Assembly: GCF_009602425.1 (NCBI RefSeq)
Contig: NW_022261837.1
Coordinates: 458,498-522,497, forward strand
Direction of reading: 5' to 3'
Length of the DNA stretch: 64,000 bases
From: Actinia tenebrosa
Taxonomy: Eukaryota > Cnidaria > Anthozoa > Actiniaria > Actiniidae
Of the stretch, positions 55,332-64,000 are shown in pieces (positions within the stretch are counted from its first letter, which is position 1; each line of letters opens with the position of its first letter). Made by a program: the position numbers and the translations under genes. The notes under the pieces are model-generated. The model saw only the letters and a program-made list of their open reading frames with translations. It did no database searches and was not told the origin of the DNA.

Positions 55332-57250
55332 TAATGCACAAAACATAAGCGTTTTCAAAATAACAGGGACGTTCGGAGTAATTTTAAAAGGCGGGAGAGA
55401 CTAAAATGGTAATTAAGGTGTAGAGAGTTGTGACGTACACTCAAGACCAGATCAAGACGGTACCGCGCCGGCACGCATGCATAGCACAGCATTCTTGTTT
55501 CACGAGGATAGCATTTAATATATATCCAATGGCTGACAAACATGTGACCCTCATTCCATTATCGACATTAATATTTCTTTTTAGCTCATTAGCTTGAATT
55601 AAAATGGCTGAAAAACAGGAGGGCGCCATAAATAGATAACATCCCGAGCGGAGGCTATCAAAGGAGGAGGAGACACATCAGTGGATATCTTACCACAAGC
55701 TTTAAAATATCATCTGGTTAGAAAAAATAATAGAGAAATCTACTTTCGAAGCACAGGATAGAACCATACAGGAAAACCAACTCTACTCGTATGCGATGAT
55801 GGGTGTGAGGGCTGGACTCACAATCACAACGTTGAGAGGCGTGGCACTTTGAGTGATATTACGTACAGCGCTTCTACTTCATGTACTCTCCATTTACAAG
55901 TATTTCTAATTTTAAACCTCCTATTACGATAATGTTAATAACATTTCTAAACAAATTGTCCTAGTTGAAGATGTCAGACAATGTAATTTTTCTCCGCTGG
56001 CAAGCGGTTATTTTAGTTTGCTGTAAATAGCAATATAAGTATCCGTATCACGTATATTACTAAGCTTGTAATTTTCAAAATGTTGGACTTTAACTTTCTG
56101 GTTTTTCCTCCCTCGCTTAATTTTCGCTCATTAAATTTCCACGCTAGTTTTTCTTGCTTGCATCTTGGACCGTAGGCAGTCTGTCTGGCTGTCTGTCTGT
56201 CTCAAAAATCCCCCATCAAAAATACGATCCTGTGGGTAGCCTGTGGTTTCATTATAAAAGATAGCTTCTGTGATTGGTCAATAAATATATACAATCACCT
56301 GTTTTGTTTGACATGCGGAACGAGAGACGTATTTGCATGCGTACAAAGAGTGAAAAATACGCTGCCATTCGCTTGGAACAAATCGAACAAAAACGTAGAC
56401 GGGATCTAAGCTTCGAACGGTTATCTAGTCGGCTTACAGACACGGTAAACAACGAAACGAAAAATTCATTTAAGAATGCTCAATAGAGAAATACTGTACG
56501 ACAGGCAAGTCTTCGTATAGATCTTACTCCAGTTCCTTGTGCAATGAATTAAGACATTCACAATCATTCATTCAGCAAATGCCAGCTTGGAAAATGCTTT
56601 ATGAGTTATAGTTCTAGAAGGATTATGATCATCCAGCCCGAACGAACTTGATGCAGTAAACTATTCAAAATATTTCTTTTTCAAACTGACCCCTTATTTA
56701 TTCTATGACGCAGCTAAGGTGGGTAAGTATGTCGATTTCTGTAAAATACATTATTTAAGATCTGTATTAGTTAGGGTGTTTGTGGTTTATGGATTGAAAC
56801 CGTTGTGTTTCTTGAATTAAAATCTTATCACAAGCGAGTGTAGGTTACATGGGTATTATGAGGTCAACTGGGGCTGTGTTCACTTCAACCAAATTAATCA
56901 TTTGAGGAGAGGTTCTTGATTTAGAGTTAAATCATGATCTTAACTGTACATCAATGTGCTCAAGCCAGGGACTAACCGAGCTAATTTTAGCCTTGGCTTT
57001 GAAATTTGAACGTATTGAAATAATCTTCCTAATATTTGCATAGATGTCGTTGTTGTACAACCAAGTTGTATAATATGTAAAAACGAAACGATTTGATTTA
57101 AGACACAGTTATGATATTCATAATATTATTCTACATTTATTCCAAGGAGGCGTTTGGAATAACCGAGGTCTTGTTTGGTGCTTTATAACTGTCTACAAGA
57201 AAAATCATTAGCGTAATAGACCACGTCGAAGTACACAACTAAAACACATA

Positions 57251-59291
57251 ATGATACGACAAGCAAGCATCGAAGACAACTACGATTACCTATTCAAAGT
57301 TGTGCTTATCGGAGATTCAGGAGTTGGAAAATCTAACCTGCTTTCTCGCTACACCAAGAATGAATTTCATTTAGGATCTAAAGCGACGATAGGTGTGGAA
57401 CTTGCTCACAAGAATATCGAAATCGAGGGGAAAAATGTACGTGCTCAGGTGTGGGATACTGCAGGTGGGTAAAGTGTACACTATTGTGACATTTATTTCT
57501 TTTATATGATCACACATAATCGTTTTTTTGTTCTAAAGAGAGGAGTATTATAAAAAAGCATTTATAAAGACGAACGCGATTGATGAAATATTTGTCATAA
57601 ATAAAGATTTCATAAAGATCAGAAGCTCGAAAACTTATTTAGGCATTGATTCAAGAGTAATGTCAGTTTACAAATCCGCGTGAATTTTCTGGCTTTTATT
57701 TTGACTACATGTACACTCGTTGAAGGTTGTGTTTCATCACAATAATTTATTCATATTTCATAGCAACTAAAACTTGATTCATTCATAGAGAAGTATTTAA
57801 TATCGGCGCGATGTCAATCACTTTTAATTTTACACATTTGGCGGCATAAGAAAATAAATGACAGAAAGTCTTGCCCACTACGTAAACCATAAATGTTTAT
57901 TAAAACAATTAAAAAAATAGTTGAATAGCAAAAAAAGTCTTGGATGAAAGCATTGAAGTGATTTTGCTAGAAGCAAAAATAAACATGACAAGAGACGGAT
58001 ATTCAGAAGACGATGTTTACATTCACGTAATAGCTTGTTTAACTGGATAATTTATTCAGAGCATTTTAAATGCAATTTGTTTTGTTCAAAAGATATCTTT
58101 ATAATTGTTGAAATGTGAGAACAAGGTTTGTTTATTACACGAGCATTCCACTTCATAAGTATATATGATTTTAATTTTAAAAAAGAAAGAAAGCTAGAAA
58201 AAAATGTGTTGACAGCTCTGTCTTTATTTTAGCTTTACAATATATAAATTTTAGAATAGATATTTTTAAATATCAAATATTTTTTATGACAAAGGCCGTG
58301 TAAAATCTCACGAGAAAAAAAAAAATAGCAAATTTGCTATCGAAGAACGAGTTTTAAGAATGTATAAAAAGCAAGATAATTTGATTATTGAGAAAATATT
58401 GATTAAAAAGAGTGTGGAATCTTAAAATATATGTGTGATAACTAAATGAAGCTTAATAATAACTAAAATATAATCATGAGAATGCTGTTTACAAACCTTT
58501 GACCTCAAGGTTGTTTTATCTTTGCTGGAGGCATCGTCTTCAGTGCTACTTGAATTCTTGAGTCTCGTATCTGAAGAGTAAATACCTCTGTACTCTCAAA
58601 ATTCAACTAACTGGGAATTCATTAAACCGCATATTAATAGATTGATTATTTTGCCATCTGCTCGTTGAGTTTGGAATTTCCAAAGATATGGTATTAAGCA
58701 GAACAAAGCAAGATTTCTTGCAAAGCTTTTCGCCATGTTTGCCATGCTGGTTTTGCAAGTCTGCCCGCGTTGGTGCTCAGCGGTCTCTCTGATAAATGAG
58801 ATTTTCTCTGCCAGTGTGTGTGTGTTATCTTTGCTTTTATTGCTTTAAATCTATACTAAATCAGTTTTAGATCTTTAATTCCAAAAAATATCATATACAA
58901 CTGAAATACTCTGTCATTTTCAAACTAAAATTTTTGAACTTTTGAATTTTTGAAAAACTGAACAAAATGTCTGCGGCGAAATGGCGCGAAGCCGAATCCT
59001 GTAATATGATTGGACAGAATAGCTTCGTCACTGAGCTGGCAACATTCTTAATTTGCAATGTGCTAAATTTGTCAGCTAAAATCGTTGCAAATCAATTATT
59101 TAAAAAGAAAAAGGAATTAAATCATACCGTTCATGAAGGGAGCATTTCATTTTTCATTTTGATTCTTTCGTTTCATCTTATTTTTGCCATTATCGTCGTA
59201 CTTTCTCCTTTTCAGCATTAGTTAGGACTTCCTTTGTGAGGACTATTGCAAAGAAAGTTATTACTGCATCTAGCTTGAATTCTTAGTAATT

Positions 59292-59340
<49 letters not shown>

Positions 59341-59881
59341 ATGTCTTGCTTGGTGTTTGTCAAGTTAATCGATAAACAACTAACCTTTTTTTCTCCGTTC
59401 TTTATCAGGACAAGAAAGATATCGCGCCATCACAAGCGCTTACTATCGTGGAGCCTTAGGTGCTATTCTGGTCTACGACATTGCAAAAGGCACATCGTTT
59501 CTCAATCTAGACAAATGGATCCAAGAGTTACGTCAGCACGCAAGTGAAGACTTATCTGTAATTCTAGTGGGTAATAAATCTGATCTTAAACACCTGAGGA
59601 TGATTGAAGCTCGTAGAGGCAAACAATTCGCTGCCGATAATGGAATGCTTTTTATGGAAACCTCTGCCTTGGACTCGACTAATGTAATTGAAGCTTTTGA
59701 GAACATATTTCGTCATATATACGATAAAGTCAAAGCTAAAGAGCAAGAGAAAACAGGACAAATGCTTAAACAAAGTAACGGTTCATTAGATGTCATAAGA
59801 CCTGTAGAGCTTAAAAAACCATCGGATGGTTATGCACAGGGGGCTAGACCAACAAAAGCGCCGTGCTGCACAACAGTGTAG
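57251..59881 (+). CDS. Rab11-family small GTPase
   Basis: Exon 1 is 57251-57464 and exon 2 is 59409-59881 (phase 1; donor GCAG|GTGGGT, acceptor TTATCAG), 228 residues. G boxes are complete: GDSGVGKS (P-loop), TIGVE (switch I), WDTAGQE (switch II, split by the intron), NKSD and [40 protein letters not shown] and [10 protein letters not shown] are diagnostic of Rab11/Rab25, regulators of recycling endosomes and exocytosis. The C-terminus CCTTV is a two-cysteine CCxxx geranylgeranylation motif like that of Rab11 (CCQNI). Switch I reads VELAHKN instead of the usual VEFATRS, so this is likely a diverged paralogue rather than the canonical Rab11. The 1.9-kb intron is AT-rich and ends with a (CT)n run at 59299-59338. 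Confidence 0.95.
59299..59338. repeat. (CT)n microsatellite before the Rab exon 2 acceptor
   Basis: About 20 CT dinucleotides 70 bp upstream of the exon 2 acceptor; it may act as extra polypyrimidine tract. Confidence 0.95.
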
Positions 59882-62534
59882 TAAGATCTTGCACGTTATA
59901 AAATGTAAACACTTTATTATTTATCTTATAATTTTCATTATCATTATCAGGAAAATCCTAGGCAGGTGGTCGAGAATTAGGAATTGTAGCCTCCCAGATA
60001 TACCGTTGACCAAGATTTTAGCGTCCCATGCAGATATACCGTTGACCAAGATTTTAGCCTCCCAGATATACCCTTGACCAAGATTTTAGCCTCCCAGATA
60101 TACCCTTGACCAAGATTTTAGCGTCCCAGATATATCGTTGACCAAGATTTTTCCAGAGATACTTTTGGACCGAATATCTGGTCGTTAACAGAGTTGCAGA
60201 AAACCATGAATTATTCTATTTTTCCATTTCCGATATGCTCCATGCAGATGATGGTATGGGTCTTTTTTCCCCAATAGTTGAGAAAATCTGGGTGGGTTGG
60301 CCTGGAAACAGTAGTGCCCTGATTCACCGGTCGTTTAGGATTTTACCCTCCACTCGATCGGAAACAAAGCATACAGTAAAAGCTTGGTAAAAATACAACT
60401 CTCAATCATGTGACCAAGAACACTTAGGTCTTCTCTAAATTCAACAATGCCTCAAAGGCACGAATAACAAAATATATTTTAAAGTCTACACCCATGCTAG
60501 ACCACAGTGCACAGCGAGCCTCATTCGGTATTAAGAGCAAGTCATGGGCAACCCCGTAAGTCAACCAATCTAGGAAATTAAACGTAATGCAGGTTATACC
60601 ACGTGGTATCTCACCAAAAGTGCGTGATAAATTTAAGATGTTGCGTGATAAATTTAAGATATTGCGTGACAACATGAACATTAAGGTAATCTTTATTCCA
60701 GGTGTAAGTCAGTTTGTTAAGAGTTCGTTTTCACGTGATATACCGCGAAATTTAAAAAAACGAACGATAAAATAAAGTCTTATAAGAATATGGCAATCGG
60801 GTGGTGGTGATGAGTATTCTTCAAACGTTGCATCAAAATGCAAGAATATTATTTTGAATATGAATAAAACTGCAATTGTCATCTCAGACGAGCGCTACTT
60901 TCATATCGGTCAAGTAAAGATCTCTAAAATTGACCCCTTCCTGGTAGGGCAAACGCTTTTTATGTTAAAACGAATTTGCGTTTTTTTCTAATGACTGATA
61001 GAGTAAGTAGTGCAGCTAGGTCAATTTTCCGATATCCATCTGGAATTCCCTTAACATACGATGTCTATCAAAGAAGACCTAGACAACATCCCCACGCAGC
61101 TAAATTTGGAGGACATGATAATATAGATTCCCAATTCTCAGGAGATTGATTTTTTTCGTTTTGTCCTCCAAATTGAGGTACTTTGGCCGGCGTCATATGC
61201 AAAGGGTCTATAGGATTGAAGCGGTAAAAACTTCAACCTCAGTAGTTTCCTCCTCCCCCTTATAAAAACACTTGGTGAATGATGGATTCCAGTTAATTGT
61301 CTTTAAAAAATCAATGTGTAAAATTCCCTTTTGCTTTGGTCCCCTTTTTCTCGTATGGGAAATTGCAAATGACGAATCTTTTGTTGGCTTCCTCCAACAT
61401 CGCGGCTGTGAAAACCATTTAATAACCCTTAAGCTTTAGTGAAAGACAACCGTTCTACTCTACTTGATAGCATCCAACAAGACTTTACTTTATAATCGTA
61501 TTACTTTAGATTATGTTAGTTTGTAACGTCACAAGACGTATAAATACATTTTGGTTCCGTTATATATATATTTGATCGGATTCAAAACTTTCTGATCAAG
61601 ATAAATAAATGTGGAAAATTCGCCTCAAGGGTAATATTTAGACCACGTGATTCACATGTATAGTATGACGTCATATTGAATTAGGGAGTTCCCGAAAACG
61701 TCGTGAACTGAATTTCCAAGAATGTTTTTTTCTTCACACGAATCAGTTTGATTTATAGAGGTCTAGGCTTAGTATTTCATTTCGAGTTTTCAAGGATAAG
61801 AGCTGAATTATATTTCTGTGGTATACTTCAATCTTCAGGCTTTTTTTAGGGAAGTAAAGCTTTATATAGGCACGAAGGAACTTGTTGTCTGTGTCAAGAT
61901 GAAAGAAAAGGAAATTAAATAAATGAGACCCGAATAAGAGTAAATCGGCAAGCGTCCTCGGCAGAAGCGACAAGGATTCTGCCAACTGAAAGGTAAGCTA
62001 AATCTTTCAAAATGTTAAATTACAATCTAGAAAGATCGTTTGAATTCAAAAGAAGAGTTCAGTTTATGATGATTTATACGCGAGAGTTTTGTGGCTTTAC
62101 TTCATTATAAAATTCGAGCTATTTCAGTTTTGTCTGAACTCTTGATTAGCATATACTGCTACAGTGAACTGATGTTATGCAAATTCCTTGATAATTTTGG
62201 ATTTGCTTGGATTTGAAACTCTTGTTTGAGAGTTGTACACATAATGTAGTCTATTTGAAAATACATTAATTTTATTTCTAATAGTATTATCAATTGTCAT
62301 GGGGAAATGTTACTTAAAACAAGCTATCAAATGTTTGCGGGTATCCAGTATTCGAACGATTCCTAAACCAAGCAGCTTTTCTTTTGCATACTCATGTTTA
62401 ACAAGAAGCATAAAGCTTTTATTTAAGCATAACACTTTTTATTTTTTTAATGCGCTTGAGTGAAAGATATGATATTCGCCATTATTCTTGACCTATAGAG
62501 CGGGCTTCGTTAGTGCATCCCAGACTTAGAACGC
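59882..62534. other. Intergenic region, Rab gene to ZNFX1-like gene
   Basis: It holds the 32-bp minisatellite, a 21-bp repeat of two and a half copies (tgcgtgataaatttaagatn, about 60619-60668) and an inverted pair aaatttggaggaca/tgtcctccaaatt (61102 and 61162). A possible non-coding first exon of the next gene may end at a GAAAG|GTAAGC donor near 61993, with an acceptor ctatag near 62498. A CACGTG at about 61645 and a TGACGTCA at about 61668 lie upstream. Confidence 0.5.
59988..60155 (+). repeat. 32-bp minisatellite in the Rab 3' flank
   Basis: Five units of the type cccagatatacccttgacca plus agattttagcct, with ttgaccaag at 60006, 60042, 60074, 60106 and 60138. The first interval is 36 bp, the others 32. 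It starts about 110 bp after the Rab stop codon, probably in the 3' UTR. Confidence 0.93.
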
Positions 62535-64000
62535 ATGACTAAAGGTAAATCAATATTTGCAGGAATGTCTGAAGTACCGTCTAGAGGCCACCGAAGAGGT
62601 CGGAACACCCCACATAGAGGCAGAGGGGGTAGATTTTTCAGCCGAGGAACGCAGAGAGGGTCATGTGGTAGGCCTGATGCACAACATGGCCGAGGATCAA
62701 AAAGTGGGGCACACAGTAGAGGTTTGACACGTGGTGGGAAAATAGATAGAAATGAAAATGGAGAAAGATTTGGTTTGAGCCATTACCAAGACAGTAGTAG
62801 AGGATGGCAAGGAGGGACGAGTAACAGAGCGAGAGTTCACACAAGTAACAGAAAAACTGACAGAAATGAAAGCGATAATGAATCTGAAGGAAGTCATGAC
62901 TCAAAGCACAATGTACAACGAGGAAGTTGGAGAGAACAAGGATGGCAGGGGGGAATATCCCGTGATAAAGGGCGTGGTGGGGGTGCATCACGTAGAGGGA
63001 AGAGGAAGAGCAATGACAGTAATGCAGAGCCACACCTCGATCACGACAGCTTATTGCTGATGCTGAAGAAAGATCCAGACGAGCTTGTCATGGATATAAC
63101 ATCTGATCGCTATTTACCTGCATTTGAGAGCCTTCTTAATCAATTTGATTTGCCAGACAAAGATGTAATTGTGATTCTTAGGGTTTTTGCTCAAGCTTGT
63201 GACAGCGAAACATCTCGAGCGTTTTTGATAATATTGCTAAATAAACTGGTCAACTCTGTGTATCTGGGCAGTGCACTAACGAGATACATCAACTGCTTGG
63301 CATATGCTTCAAGAAACGAGGAGAAAGACATAGAGGAGGAGCTGAAATGCATGGTTAAGGTCTTCATAGAAATTCTTAAAAAACTGCCAACTTCCCTCCC
63401 ACATCTTCCCTTGCCGAACTTGTTGCATGCCGCGACTGCTTTATTGGACAACGGTCAGATTCGTAACACAGAAATCAAACCCTCTGTGGAGAATCTGATC
63501 GCACTGAGGGATAAAATGGCTGAGAAGGTCCAGAAGAAAGAAGAAACCAAGAAGACAAAACGAAGGATTGACCCAGGAGATGAAGGTAGCTTTGAATAAC
63601 CATATTTGAAAATAAAGACAGTTTTTATGTTATGAATGCTTTGTAAAAAGGTCTCATATAGTTTACGAAGTGGCAGGCAGCATTATGGTGAGGCAGGGGT
63701 TTTGCAATAACACTCAAACTTTTTGTATAATTTGGGCCCTTGAATCTATCATTTGGATTTTTTAAAATTTACTTTTGTTGCTGCTCAGTTTAATTTGTCT
63801 GTTTGATGTTGCTGTTGCTGTTGGTTATCGTAATGGTGGCGATGACAGTGTTTTTAAATAAAAAAATCTACCTTACACTCGCGGTAAGTAATGCTAGTTC
63901 TTTATGTATAGCTGCTCTTCTCGATAATGAAGACCCCCCTGACAACTTTCGCTGTTTAAGTGTCATTCCCCAACAAGACGACATCCACCCAAAGGGACCG
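62535..64000 (+). CDS. ZNFX1: ZNFX1-type (NFX1-type zinc finger) helicase, N-terminal part
   Basis: Exon 1 is 62535-63585 and exon 2 begins at 63912 (after tatgtatag) and runs, still open, off the right edge; phase 1 joins. Residues 1-165 are an RG/RGG-rich basic disordered tail (GHRRGRNTPHRGRGGRF, RGGKIDRNENGERF), the kind that binds RNA. Residues about 168-330 form the armadillo-like helical domain of ZNFX1: LLLMLKKDPDELVMDI, VIVILRVFAQACDSETSRAF, LPLPNLLHAATALL and VENLIALRDKMAEKVQKK match human LLQKDPSEVVITLA, LICQVLRKAC and MLVSLLPTSLNAL in order. Exon 2 (NEDPPDNFRCLSVIPQQDDI, HPKGP) matches human ESYRTMPIYPTYNEVHLDERP. The SF1 helicase core and NFX1 zinc fingers would lie beyond the window. 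The family acts in antiviral RNA sensing and small-RNA inheritance in animals; the role here is inferred. It may be one of several paralogues. Confidence 0.85.

Larger units (their letters stand above)
51550..57250. other. Intergenic region, zinc-finger gene to Rab gene
   Basis: It contains a 77-bp triple repeat (51790-52021), a degenerate ~100-bp repeat (54430-54700) and a PIF/Harbinger-like MITE (55088-55331). Small reading frames at 54683-55066 and 56274-56486 have no recognisable domain. Nothing else is seen. Confidence 0.55.

Noticed and set aside
56274-56486. Plus-strand 70-aa charged frame
   Set aside because: Helical composition (many Arg, Lys, Glu) is suggestive, but there are no homologues I know, no leader and no splice partner.
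1-64000. Retrovirus-like, LTR or Polinton elements; CRISPR arrays; bacterial-type operons
   Set aside because: I saw no paired LTRs, reverse transcriptase, integrase or capsid-like sequence, and no prokaryotic organisation; repeats are simple arrays or short DNA elements.

Overview
The window looks like nuclear DNA of an anthozoan cnidarian, most likely a stony coral. The reasons are the AT-rich, intron-dense gene structure, animal protein families that read closer to deuterostome than to insect versions, and many short palindromic DNA-transposon remnants. No species can be named from the sequence alone. There are two assembly gaps (65 N at 1333-1397 and 808 N at 30341-31148) and scattered single N bases.

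Layout. (1) 1-27893, plus strand: 65 consecutive coding exons of huntingtin (HTT). The window opens inside the gene, so roughly the first 130 residues, including any N-terminal glutamine tract, lie to the left. All exon phases join and give 2,991 residues plus a stop. The introns hold microsatellites, minisatellites, palindromic MITEs and a probable tRNA-derived SINE. (2) 29801-35225, minus strand, convergent with HTT: a four-exon gene for a secreted protein with a C-type lectin domain and a PAN/apple-like domain. Its last intron contains a 75-bp tandem array in which every unit carries a copy of the 3' splice site. Its second intron holds a pair of head-to-head, mutually similar small reading frames. 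(3) 41929-42279, plus: a small secreted thrombospondin type-1 protein. (4) 48772-51549, plus: a two-exon transcription factor with an N-terminal SNAG repression motif and six C2H2 zinc fingers. (5) 57251-59881, plus: a two-exon Rab11-family GTPase. (6) 62535-64000, plus, running off the right edge: the N-terminal part of a ZNFX1-type helicase gene (RG-rich tail, then an armadillo-type helical domain).

The genes do not form an operon or an obvious pathway; this is an ordinary metazoan neighbourhood. The long stretches between genes are AT-rich and hold mainly non-autonomous DNA elements and simple repeats. The most unusual structures are two tandem arrays that have each grown out of a splice site: one from a 5' splice site (HTT intron after exon 40) and one from a 3' splice site (lectin gene, last intron).
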